A stretch of DNA of 20,421 nt, from contig JBIOUF010000035.1 of assembly GCA_044866695.1 (NCBI GenBank), forward strand, positions 1 to 20,421, read 5' to 3'. The stretch is from JBIOUF01 sp044866695 (lineage in GTDB: Bacteria; Actinomycetota; Actinomycetes; Propionibacteriales; Nocardioidaceae). This document shows positions 14,461-20,421 of the stretch, piece by piece. The notes beneath the pieces are model-generated. The model worked only from the letters and a program-made list of their open reading frames with translations. It ran no database searches and was not told the origin of the DNA. Made by a program: the position numbers and the translations under genes. The stretch's first letter is position 1, and the number at the start of each line of letters is the position of its first letter.

Positions 14461-14477
14461 GCGTGGACCCACGCTCA
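14458..14477 (+). terminator. hairpin overlapping the DUF2469 stop codon
   Basis: TGAGCGTG (14458-14465) pairs perfectly with CACGCTCA (14470-14477) around the loop GACC. The left arm includes the stop codon TGA. There is no T-run. It lies at the start of a 161-bp gap before yraN, so it may end the lepB-rnhB-DUF2469 transcript. Confidence 0.45.
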
Positions 14478-14621
14478 CCCCGGGTCGGCGCAGCGCCTCG
14501 TTGCCGCAGCGGGCCAGAAACCGTCCCCAGCAGGCGACCCCGCCCGATCGTCCACAGCCCGACCTGACCGGCTGGCAGCACCCCTCCCTGGCGGGCAGCC
14601 TCGTCCCCGGAGGTGCGGACG

Positions 14622-14987
14622 ATGACGACGGCGACGCGACGGATGAGGCTCGGTGCGTTCGGTGAGGCCTACGCGGCACGTCACCTGACCGATCTCGGCA
14701 TGGTGCTGCTGGACCGCAACTGGCGGTGCGCGGCCGGTGAGATCGACCTCGTGCTCCGCGAGGGCCGCACCCTGGTGGTCTGCGAGGTCAAGACCAGGAC
14801 GTCGGCGGACTTCGGCTCCCCGCTCGAGGCGGTCTCGACGGCGAAGGCGGAGCGACTGCGGTGCCTGGCCGCCGCCTGGGTCGAGCAGAGCGGGCTGCGG
14901 CCGGCCGACGTCCGGCTGGACCTGGTCGGCGTGCTGCTCCGCGGCAACGCCGTGGTGGCGCTCGACCACGTGCGCGGGATCGGCTGA
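14622..14987 (+). CDS. yraN: YraN/UPF0102 family endonuclease-like protein
   Basis: A 121-residue UPF0102 protein. The family has a restriction-endonuclease-like fold with a likely role in DNA repair or uptake; its activity is not established. Visible motifs are GAFGEAYAARHL, the RNWRCAAGEIDLV strand with the Glu/Asp of the nuclease core, and VVCEVKTRTSADFG with the E-x-K pair. ATG 14622 is chosen because GGAGG (14609-14613) sits eight bases upstream. GTG 14613, in frame, would overlap that site. The gene ends one base before comM starts. Confidence 0.9.
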   Translation: MTTATRRMRLGAFGEAYAARHLTDLGMVLLDRNWRCAAGEIDLVLREGRTLVVCEVKTRTSADFGSPLEAVSTAKAERLRCLAAAWVEQSGLRPADVRLDLVGVLLRGNAVVALDHVRGIG

Positions 14988-14988
14988 C

Positions 14989-16626
14989 GTGCCGTACGCC
15001 ACCGCGCGCACCGTCTCGCTCATGGGCGCCACCGGACACCTGGTCGATGTCCAGGCCGACGTCGCCCAGGGGCTCGTCGCCACCGCCATGGTCGGCCGAC
15101 CGGACGCGTCCATCACCGAGGGGCGCGACCGGTGCCGGGCGGCCATCGTCAACTCCGGGTTCGAGTGGCCCAGCACCCGCCGGGTGACGATCCTGCTCTC
15201 GCCGGCCGACCTGCCCAAGCGGGGGCCGCACTTCGACCTCGCCATCGCGGTCGCGGTGCTGGCCGCCGCGGACGTGCTCGACCCGCGGCTGCTCGAGGGG
15301 CTGGCGTTCGTCGGCGAGCTCACCCTCGACGGCCGGCTGCGGGCGGTCCCCGGGGTGCTGCCCATGGTGATGGCGGCAGCCGCGCGGGGCGTCCGCGCCG
15401 TCTTCGTCCCGGAGCCGCACGTCGAGGAGGCGGCGCTGGTCTCCGGGGTCGACGTCTTCGGCGTCCGGTCGCTGCGGCAGGTGGTCGCCGAGCTCCGCGA
15501 CGACGAGATCCCCGAGGCGCCGCCGGTCGAGCCGCTGTCCGTCACGCCGCTGCTGGCCTGGCGCGGCGAGCGGCGCACCGACGACCTGGACCTGGCCGAC
15601 GTGCACGGGATGGCCGACGCCCGCTACGCGCTGGAGGTGGCCGCGGCCGGTGGGCACCATCTGATGCTCAGCGGGCCGAAGGGGTCGGGCAAGACGACGC
15701 TGGCCGAGCGGCTTCCCGGGATCCTGCCGGACCTGACGCTGGAGCAGTCCCTGGAGCTGGCCGCCGTCCACTCCCTCGCCGGGACGCTCACCGAGCCGGC
15801 GCTGCTGACCCGGCCGCCGTTCCGGGCGCCCCACCACTCCGCGACGAAGGCCAGCTTGCTGGGCGGCGGCTCCGGCCGCGTCCATCCCGGGGAGATGAGC
15901 CGCGCGCTGCACGGGACGTTGTTCCTCGACGAGTTCCCGCTGTTCACCGCCGACATCATCGACGCCCTGCGCCAGCCGCTGGAGAGCGGCGAGGTCACCA
16001 TCGCCCGGGGCGACGAGGTCGCCACCTACCCGGCCCGGACCATGTTCGTCCTGGCCTGCAACCCCTGCCCCTGCGGCGACTTCTCCCCGCAGGCCCGGGA
16101 CAACCGGTGCACCTGCACCGAGGTCCGCCGCCGCCAGTACCGCGCTCGGCTGGACGGGCCCGTCATCGACCGCATCGACATCACCCGGCACATCTCGCCG
16201 GTCCGCCCTCACGAGCTGCGCGACCGGCTCGCGCGCCCGGAGCCCACCGCGGTCGTCCGGGAGCGGGTGACCCGGGCCAGGGACCGGCAACGGCACCGCT
16301 ACGCGGGCACGCCGTGGCGGCTGAACGCCGACGTGCCCGGCCCGGCGCTGCAGGAGCGGTGGCCCCTCGCACCCGACGGACGCGCGCTGCTGGACGACCG
16401 GCTGTTCTCCGGCCGGCTCACCCGGCGCGGCGCGACCCGCGTGCACCGGCTGGCCTGGAGCGTCCTCGACCTGGCCGACCCCGAGGCGACCGCCCGTCGC
16501 GACGTCGCCGCGGGGCCGGCTGCCACGGAGGTGGACGTGGCGCTGAGGCTGAGGCTCGCCGAGCCGCTGCTCGACGCGACGCTGCGCCGGGGCGCGGACC
16601 CGTCGCTGGGGCGGGCCGCCGGATGA
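14989..16626 (+). CDS. comM: ComM/YifB family AAA+ ATPase (Mg-chelatase-like)
   Basis: ComM is a hexameric helicase that promotes branch migration during natural transformation; its role in non-competent bacteria is unclear. The 545-residue protein starts at GTG 14989, one base after yraN. The N-terminal Lon-like (ChlI) domain spans about residues 20-180 (VDVQADVAQGL ... FDLAIAVAVLAAADVL). The Walker A motif GPKGSGKTTLAE is at 229. The segment GGGSGRVHPGEMSRALHGTL precedes Walker B LFLDEFPLF (Asp314-Glu315). The sensor/zinc-like VLACNPCPCGDF, with a later C-T-C, lies near 355-375, and a Mg_chelatase C-terminal domain ends the protein. Walker A has Lys where many homologues have Pro (GPPGSGKT). 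The stop overlaps dprA (ATGA). Confidence 0.95.
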   Translation: MPYATARTVSLMGATGHLVDVQADVAQGLVATAMVGRPDASITEGRDRCRAAIVNSGFEWPSTRRVTILLSPADLPKRGPHFDLAIAVAVLAAADVLDPRLLEGLAFVGELTLDGRLRAVPGVLPMVMAAAARGVRAVFVPEPHVEEAALVSGVDVFGVRSLRQVVAELRDDEIPEAPPVEPLSVTPLLAWRGERRTDDLDLADVHGMADARYALEVAAAGGHHLMLSGPKGSGKTTLAERLPGILPDLTLEQSLELAAVHSLAGTLTEPALLTRPPFRAPHHSATKASLLGGGSGRVHPGEMSRALHGTLFLDEFPLFTADIIDALRQPLESGEVTIARGDEVATYPARTMFVLACNPCPCGDFSPQARDNRCTCTEVRRRQYRARLDGPVIDRIDITRHISPVRPHELRDRLARPEPTAVVRERVTRARDRQRHRYAGTPWRLNADVPGPALQERWPLAPDGRALLDDRLFSGRLTRRGATRVHRLAWSVLDLADPEATARRDVAAGPAATEVDVALRLRLAEPLLDATLRRGADPSLGRAAG

Positions 16627-17846
16627 CCGACCTCGCCAGCGGAGGGGCGAACGCCCCGGACGGCCCGACGAACGGCCGGACCAGCGGCCGGCCGGGCGGT
16701 CGCGTGGACGAGCGGGTCGCCCGGGTCGCGCTGAACCTGCTCACCGAGCCCGGAGACCCCCGGGTCGCCCGCCTGGTGGCGACCCTCGGCGCCGCCGAGG
16801 TCTACGCGCGGCTGCTCGACGACACCGACCTGGACGGCGTGCGAAGCGACGTCTCGGCCCGGCTCGCCGCACTCGAGCCGGACCGGGTGCTGGCTCGGGC
16901 CCACGCCGCCGGCGCCCGGTTCGTCGTCCCCGGCGACCAGGAGTGGCCCGCCCAGCTCGACGACCTGGTCGAGGTCGAGGCCGTGCAGGGGATGAGCGGA
17001 GCCCCCCTCGGCCTCTGGGTCCGCGGACCCGGCCGGCTGGCCGAGCTGTGCGCGCGGGCGGTCGCCGTCGTCGGGTCCCGCTCGGCCACCTCCTACGGCG
17101 CGAGCGTGGCCGGGGAGCTGGCCGCCGAGGTCGGCAGCGCGGGCGCGGCGGTGGTGTCCGGCGCCGCCTTCGGGGTCGACCAGGCCGCGCACCGCGGGGC
17201 GCTGGCCGTGCGGGCCGGCACCGTGGCCGTCCTGGCCTGCGGCGTCGACCGGGCCTACCCCGTTGCGCACCGCGACCTGCTCGACCTGGTGGCCGCCGAA
17301 GGGCTGGTCGTCTCCGAGCTGCCACCGGGAAGCGCCCCGACCCGGGTCAGGTTCCTCGGCCGCAACCGGCTGATAGCTGCCCTGACCCGGGGCACCGTCG
17401 TCGTAGAGGCCGCCGTCCGCAGTGGCGCGCTGAACACCGCCACGTGGGCGCTGCGCCTGAACCGTGTCGTCATGGGCGTGCCCGGGCCGGTCACCAGCGC
17501 CACGTCGGAGGGGGTGCACGAGCTGCTGCGCCTGCGGGGGGCGCAGCTGGTGACCCGAGGTAGCCACGTGCTGGAGCTGGTGTCGCCGGCGGGCGACTCG
17601 CTCGCGCCGGTGCGCCGGGCCCGGCCCTCGGCGCGCGACCTGCTCACCCCCGAGCAGCGGCAGGTGCTGGAAGCGGTGCCCCTGGTCCGGGGCGCCACCC
17701 CGGCCTCGGTCGCGCGGACAGCAGGCCTGGCCGAGGCGTCGGTCCGTGCCGCGTTGTCCGACCTGGACCGTGCCGGCTGGGTGGAGTCGCGCGAGGGCCG
17801 CTGGCGCCAGCGTCCCACGCATGGCCCGCAGGAGTGCCTAGCCTGA
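16623..17846 (+). CDS. dprA: DNA-processing protein DprA
   Basis: DprA binds incoming single-stranded DNA and loads RecA; it is widespread also in bacteria not known to be competent. The 407-residue protein starts at ATG 16623, overlapping comM by four bases. A Gly/Asn-rich N terminus of about 25 residues precedes a helical SAM-like domain. The Rossmann core then shows VAVVGSRSATSYG near 149, VVSGAAFGVDQAAHRGAL near 175, VRFLGRNRLIAALT near 241 and VVVEAAVRSGALNTA near 258. The C-terminal winged helix (LTPEQRQVLEAV ... WVESREGRW) is present. xerC starts four bases after the stop, so yraN-comM-dprA-xerC is probably one transcript. Confidence 0.95.
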   Translation: MTDLASGGANAPDGPTNGRTSGRPGGRVDERVARVALNLLTEPGDPRVARLVATLGAAEVYARLLDDTDLDGVRSDVSARLAALEPDRVLARAHAAGARFVVPGDQEWPAQLDDLVEVEAVQGMSGAPLGLWVRGPGRLAELCARAVAVVGSRSATSYGASVAGELAAEVGSAGAAVVSGAAFGVDQAAHRGALAVRAGTVAVLACGVDRAYPVAHRDLLDLVAAEGLVVSELPPGSAPTRVRFLGRNRLIAALTRGTVVVEAAVRSGALNTATWALRLNRVVMGVPGPVTSATSEGVHELLRLRGAQLVTRGSHVLELVSPAGDSLAPVRRARPSARDLLTPEQRQVLEAVPLVRGATPASVARTAGLAEASVRAALSDLDRAGWVESREGRWRQRPTHGPQECLA

Positions 17847-17850
17847 GGCG

Positions 17851-18891
17851 GTGACCGTTCCCGCGGACGTCGACGGCGGCTCCCGCGCCCTGTCTCCCGC
17901 CGCGCCCGGGACATCGGGCGACTCGGCGCCGGCCCCCGCCGCCGAACCCGCGCCGGCGCCCCCGGCCGCCCCCGAGCCGGTCCCGGCCGCCCTGGCCGCG
18001 GCCCTGGTCGAGCTCGAGCGGCATCTCAGCGCCGAGCGAGGGCTGAGCGCGCACACCGTACGGGCCTACGTCGGCGACATCGGTGACCTGCTGCGGCACG
18101 CCTCCAGGCTCGGGATCACCGACGTCGCCGGTCTGGACCTGCGGACGCTGCGCAGCTGGCTGGCCCGACAGCAGACCCAGGGCAGGGCCCGCGCGACGCT
18201 GACCCGGCGCGCCGCCGCGGCCCGGACTTTCACCGCCTGGGCGCGGCGCTCCGGTCTCGCCGACGTCGACGTGGCGGCGGAACTGCGCTCGCCCCGGCCG
18301 CAGCGCACGCTCCCCGCCGTGCTCAAGGCCGTCGAGGCCGACACGCTCCTGGGGGCCTCGGCGGACCGTGCCGCCGGCGACGAGCCGGTCGCGGTGCGCG
18401 ACCTCGCCGTGCTGGAGCTCCTCTACGCCGCTGGCATCCGGGTCGGCGAGCTGTGCGCACTGGATCTCGACGACCTCGACCCGGCGCGGCGCGTCGCGCG
18501 GGTGCTCGGCAAAGGGCGCAAGGAGCGGGTGGTGCCCTACGGCGTGCCGGCGGAGCGGGCACTGCACCGGTGGACCGCCAACGCGCGGCCGCGGCTGGCC
18601 GGGCCGGGCTCGGGGCCGGCGCTGTTCCTCGGCGTCCGAGGCGGTCGTCTCGACCCACGGGCGGTGCGGACCCTGGTGCACCGGGCGGCCCGCGACGTCC
18701 CCGGCCTCCCGGAGCTCGCTCCGCACGGGCTCAGGCACTCCGCGGCGACCCACCTGCTCGAGGGAGGAGCCGACCTGCGGTCGGTGCAGGAGCTGCTCGG
18801 CCACGCCTCACTGGCGACCACGCAGGTCTACACCCACGTCACGACCGAACGGCTGCGCCAGGCGTACCAGCAGGCGCACCCGCGCGCGTGA
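17851..18891 (+). CDS. xerC: tyrosine recombinase XerC
   Basis: XerC resolves chromosome dimers at dif with a partner recombinase. The 346-residue protein begins at GTG 17851. Residues 1 to about 48 are an Ala/Pro-rich low-complexity extension. The SAM-like core-binding domain follows (LVELERHLSAERGLSAHTVRAYVGD). The catalytic domain has Arg197 (AGIRVGEL), Lys221 (GKGRKERVVP), His292-x-x-Arg295 (HGLRH), His318 (LLGHASLATTQ) and nucleophile Tyr327 (VYTHV), so the full set is intact. Most XerC proteins are about 300 aa, so the N-terminal extension is extra. Its position after dprA is the conserved one, which favours housekeeping XerC over a phage or integron integrase. Confidence 0.94.
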   Translation: MTVPADVDGGSRALSPAAPGTSGDSAPAPAAEPAPAPPAAPEPVPAALAAALVELERHLSAERGLSAHTVRAYVGDIGDLLRHASRLGITDVAGLDLRTLRSWLARQQTQGRARATLTRRAAAARTFTAWARRSGLADVDVAAELRSPRPQRTLPAVLKAVEADTLLGASADRAAGDEPVAVRDLAVLELLYAAGIRVGELCALDLDDLDPARRVARVLGKGRKERVVPYGVPAERALHRWTANARPRLAGPGSGPALFLGVRGGRLDPRAVRTLVHRAARDVPGLPELAPHGLRHSAATHLLEGGADLRSVQELLGHASLATTQVYTHVTTERLRQAYQQAHPRA

Positions 18892-18931
18892 CCGTCCGGG
18901 TGCCAGCCCGAGAACTCATGCGCGCGGGGGG

Positions 18932-18946
18932 TCGGGCGGAGCCCGA
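18932..18946 (+). terminator. hairpin downstream of xerC
   Basis: TCGGGC (18932-18937) pairs with GCCCGA (18941-18946) around a three-base loop, 41 bases after the xerC stop. It is followed by GGGTCCCT and no T-run, so it is a possible but weak terminator. Confidence 0.35.
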
Positions 18947-19016
18947 GGGTCCCTAAGCCTGGATCCACCGATGGCCGCCGTAGCGAGCGTCACCAGGCGG
19001 GTGTGATGGCAAGGCG

Positions 19017-19052
19017 CCGGCGCGAAGTCATACCGGCGCGAAGTCATACCGG
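19017..19052. repeat. 16-bp tandem repeat, two full copies plus four bases
   Basis: CCGGCGCGAAGTCATA occurs at 19017-19032 and again, identically, at 19033-19048, followed by a further CCGG. It is in the noncoding region between xerC and the M23 gene. Its origin is unknown. Confidence 0.9.
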
Positions 19053-19154
19053 GGCGTCTGTCAAGCGTCGGCAACGCCGCCAGCGCGCCCGAATGGCGGC
19101 GCGCAGTAGGCGACAGAGCGGTGGATCCAGGCCAAGGCTCCGCCCGACTCGCCG

Positions 19155-19170
19155 GGCGGGGCGACCCGCC
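19155..19170. terminator. GC-rich hairpin with GCGA tetraloop in the convergent region
   Basis: GGCGGG (19155-19160) pairs with CCCGCC (19165-19170) around GCGA, a GNRA-type loop when read as plus-strand RNA. An alternative pairing CGCCCG (19141-19146) with CGGGCG (19153-19158) competes with it. It lies between convergent genes and could stop transcription from either side. Confidence 0.35.
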
Positions 19171-19230
19171 GTCGCGGGAGGATGTGACGGTTCGGCGTTC
19201 CTCGCGGGGGAGCTTGTGACGGCTCGGCGT
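19167..19230 (-). repeat. two 32-bp units of the dispersed repeat, downstream of the M23 gene
   Basis: Read on the minus strand, 19230-19199 and 19198-19167 are two 32-bp units that both begin ACGCCGARCCGTCACA. The second contains CGAACCGTCACATCCTCCCG, identical at 18 of 20 positions to the core at 9020. They begin three bases after the M23 stop, in the same orientation relative to that gene as the 9020 cluster is to the amidohydrolase. Confidence 0.75.
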
Positions 19231-19232
19231 GC

Positions 19233-19862
19233 TCACCCTCGCCCGACCGGGACCGGGGTGAGGGCCAGGCCACCGAGAGGGAGCAGGCGGACCGGTTGGG
19301 GGCCGCCCACGAGGGTGAGCGGGTCGAGGTAGCGCTCGCCCTCCAGGAGCCCCCAGTGCAGGCAGGCGCGCGGCTGGCAGTGGCTGCCGAACCACTCGAG
19401 CCGCCCGATCGCCTGCCCGGTCCCGACCGGCTCGCCCACCGGCACCGACGTCGCCACCGGCTCGTAGGTGGTGCGCAGGGCGCCGTGGGAGACCACCACC
19501 ACCCCTCGGCCGGCGATCCGGCCGGCGAACACCACCCGACCGGCCAGCGCCGCGCGCACCGGCTGCCCGACCCGGCCAACCAGGTCGACCCCGCGATGCC
19601 CGGCTCCCCACAGCACGTCGGGTGGGTCGAAGAACCGGGCCACCTGGGGCCTGGGCCGCAGCGGCCACACGCCCGTGGGCAGCGCCGGCGCCACGTCCGG
19701 CCGCGCCGCCGCGCCCGGCGGCGGCGCGACCGGGGGAGCGGACCAGGCCGGCGCGGCGGACCAGGTCAGGAGAGGCAGGACCAACAGGACCAACAGGGCC
19801 GGGGGCAGGGCCTGCAGGAGGGTGCGCGGGCGAGGAGCCTCGCGGGTCGGTGCTCGGGACAT
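19233..19862 (-). CDS. secreted M23-family (LytM-type) peptidase-like protein
   Basis: A 209-residue protein read from ATG 19862; longer upstream readings lack any exported N terminus. It has a signal peptide: Arg-rich start, hydrophobic LLQALPPALLVLLVLPLL and a candidate cleavage near APAWSA-PP. A Pro/Ala linker leads to a LytM/M23 domain, normally a zinc endopeptidase of cell-wall crosslinks. Zinc ligands His89 and Asp93 (GHRGVD) and His169 (CLHWGL) are present. The first His of the usual HxH pair, the catalytic one, is replaced by Cys167. I remember CLHWGL in other actinobacterial homologues beside rpsB, so the change may be a family feature. The protein could be inactive or an amidase activator. 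It is divergent from rpsB and convergent with xerC. Confidence 0.88.
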   Translation of the reverse strand: MSRAPTREAPRPRTLLQALPPALLVLLVLPLLTWSAAPAWSAPPVAPPPGAAARPDVAPALPTGVWPLRPRPQVARFFDPPDVLWGAGHRGVDLVGRVGQPVRAALAGRVVFAGRIAGRGVVVVSHGALRTTYEPVATSVPVGEPVGTGQAIGRLEWFGSHCQPRACLHWGLLEGERYLDPLTLVGGPQPVRLLPLGGLALTPVPVGRG

Positions 19863-20001
19863 GTGGGCAAGCGTGCCCCGGCGGGAGGCTCGGCGCCGCC
19901 GACGGATGCGAGCCTGGGGACAACCTCGACGGGTTGCGGGCTGTGGACGGAAACCGGCTCGCGGTGCCCGCAGGACGTTGGGGTGCGGACCGTCGCGACG
20001 C

Positions 20002-20020
20002 CCGGTTCGCCCCGAACCGG
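20002..20020. promoter_or_regulatory. 8-bp dyad overlapping the rpsB promoter
   Basis: CCGGTTCG (20002-20009) and CGAACCGG (20013-20020) form a perfect inverted repeat with a three-base centre. It overlaps the place of the -35 element of the rpsB promoter and lies between the divergent M23 and rpsB genes, so an operator is plausible. No regulator is identified. Confidence 0.4.
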
Positions 20021-20035
20021 CCCGACGTCTAGAAT
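20006..20035 (+). promoter_or_regulatory. probable rpsB promoter
   Basis: TAGAAT (20030-20035) is a strong -10 match in the context TCTAGAATGG. TTCGCC (20006-20011) would be a poor -35 with an 18-base spacer. Transcription from about 20042 leaves a leader of about 255 bases before the rpsB ATG. Confidence 0.55.
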
Positions 20036-20214
20036 GGTCGGCGGCGACCCGCCCCGGTGGGTCGTACTTCGCACGCTCGTCCACCTGCACAGCGTCCCCG
20101 CGTCTCGTGAGGGCCCGCAGGCGGTCGGTCCTCGGTCCTCGTCGCACCGACCGGTACGCCGGTACGACGAGGTGGGACCTCCGCCGAGCGTCAGGGCAGG
20201 GCGCACCCGCGTCC

Positions 20215-20275
20215 CGCGACAACCGAACAGGCCCGTGCCGCGGCACCCGACGCCGGGTGCCTGCCAGGGGTCGCG
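20215..20275 (+). promoter_or_regulatory. structured leader of rpsB (possible autoregulatory element)
   Basis: GGCACCCG (20242-20249) pairs perfectly with CGGGTGCC (20254-20261) around ACGC. An outer helix CGCGAC (20215-20220) with GTCGCG (20270-20275) can enclose it. The 12-bp palindrome GTGCCGCGGCAC (20235-20246) overlaps the left arm and offers a competing pairing. The structure ends about 20 bases before the start codon. Autoregulation by S2 is known for other bacterial rpsB leaders; here it is inference. Confidence 0.4.
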
Positions 20276-20295
20276 ACACGAAGAGAGTCCACGGC

Positions 20296-20421
20296 ATGGC
20301 CGTCGTCACCATGCGCCAGCTCCTGGAGAGCGGCGTGCACTTCGGGCACCAGACCCGACGGTGGAACCCGAAGATGAAGCGGTTCATCCTCACCGACCGC
20401 AACGGCATCTACATCATCGAC
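20296..20421 (+). CDS. rpsB: 30S ribosomal protein S2 (N-terminal part, runs off the window)
   Basis: The first 42 residues, MAVVTMRQLLESGVHFGHQT followed by RRWNPKMKRFILTDRNGIYIID, are the highly conserved N terminus of ribosomal protein S2, needed for the 30S subunit and translation initiation. The start is ATG 20296, with GAAGAGAG (20280-20287) as ribosome binding site. The gene is cut by the window end; tsf is expected next in this gene order. It has a strong -10 element and a long, structured leader. Confidence 0.96.
   Translation, partial: MAVVTMRQLLESGVHFGHQTRRWNPKMKRFILTDRNGIYIID

Larger units (their letters stand above)
18892..19232. other. convergent intergenic region between xerC and the M23 gene
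   Basis: This 341-bp region separates two genes pointing at each other. I see no convincing coding sequence in it. It holds the xerC hairpin, a 16-bp tandem repeat (19017-19048), a stem GGCGGG/CCCGCC with a GCGA tetraloop (19155-19170), and two reverse-strand 32-bp repeat units (19167-19230). Mixed reading-frame quality and repeats suggest a terminator and repeat reservoir. Confidence 0.6.

Noticed and set aside
14788..16446. 552-codon minus-strand open frame opposite comM
   Set aside because: Low-complexity antisense shadow without recognisable motifs; ComM on the plus strand is intact.
18892..19232. Possible dif-like or attachment site beside xerC
   Set aside because: No 28-bp dif-like sequence with AT-rich half-sites was seen; the region is GC-rich and repeat-filled.
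18916..19923. 335-codon minus-strand frame covering the M23 gene and the convergent gap
   Set aside because: It reads the M23 gene out of frame and is Arg/Gly/Pro-rich. The frame 19862-19233 has a signal peptide and the M23 motifs.
19863..20408. N-terminal extension of the M23 frame up to 20408
   Set aside because: It would run across the rpsB promoter, leader and start codon and bury the signal peptide; ATG 19862 begins a proper signal peptide.

Overview
The window is a stretch of a very GC-rich actinobacterial chromosome. Nearly every coding region has a G or C at third codon positions, GTG starts are frequent, and the gene order matches a conserved housekeeping block that I know from Mycobacterium tuberculosis (roughly Rv2921c back to Rv2890c): ftsY, amt, PII, glnD, ffh, an amidohydrolase, rpsP, KH protein, rimM, trmD, rplS, lepB, rnhB, DUF2469, yraN, comM, dprA, xerC, an M23-type protein and rpsB. 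I cannot place the organism below phylum/class from the sequence alone. No tRNA, rRNA, CRISPR array, transposase or prophage gene was seen.

Layout. 1-1613: a small one-helix membrane protein and the SRP receptor ftsY. 1614-6227: a nitrogen block. It has a 251-bp control region with a GlnR-like box and a 14-bp palindrome, then the ammonium channel amt, a PII gene overlapping it by 4 bp, a strong hairpin, a second complete PII gene, and the PII-modifying enzyme glnD. 6313-8994: ffh and a metal-dependent amidohydrolase with a leaderless-type promoter. 8995-9426: a repeat-rich intergenic region ending in the rpsP promoter. 9427-12575: a ribosome/tRNA maturation group rpsP-khpA-rimM-trmD and then rplS, in which TrmD carries a C-terminal GNAT acetyltransferase domain and S16 has a long repetitive tail. 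12607-14460: lepB, rnhB and a DUF2469 gene. 14622-18891: yraN-comM-dprA-xerC, tightly packed or overlapping. 18892-19232: a convergent intergenic region with two repeat types. 19233-19862 (minus): a secreted M23-family protein. 19863-20295: divergent control region and long leader of rpsB, which runs off the window end.

How the genes work together. FtsY and Ffh are the two SRP GTPases, and LepB removes the signal peptides of exported proteins. Amt, the two PII proteins and GlnD form an ammonium uptake and nitrogen-sensing circuit. RpsP, KhpA, RimM, TrmD and RplS serve 30S/50S assembly and tRNA m1G37 formation. RnhB, YraN, ComM, DprA and XerC handle nucleic acids (RNA primer removal, branch migration, ssDNA/RecA loading, dimer resolution).

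The gene content is ordinary. The points that deserve a second look are the tandem PII genes with a hairpin between them, the TrmD-GNAT fusion, the 8-residue repeats in the S16 tail, the Cys replacing the first His of the HxH motif in the M23 protein, and a short dispersed repeat with a 32-bp period. That repeat lies just downstream of two unrelated genes 10 kb apart, in the same orientation relative to each gene.
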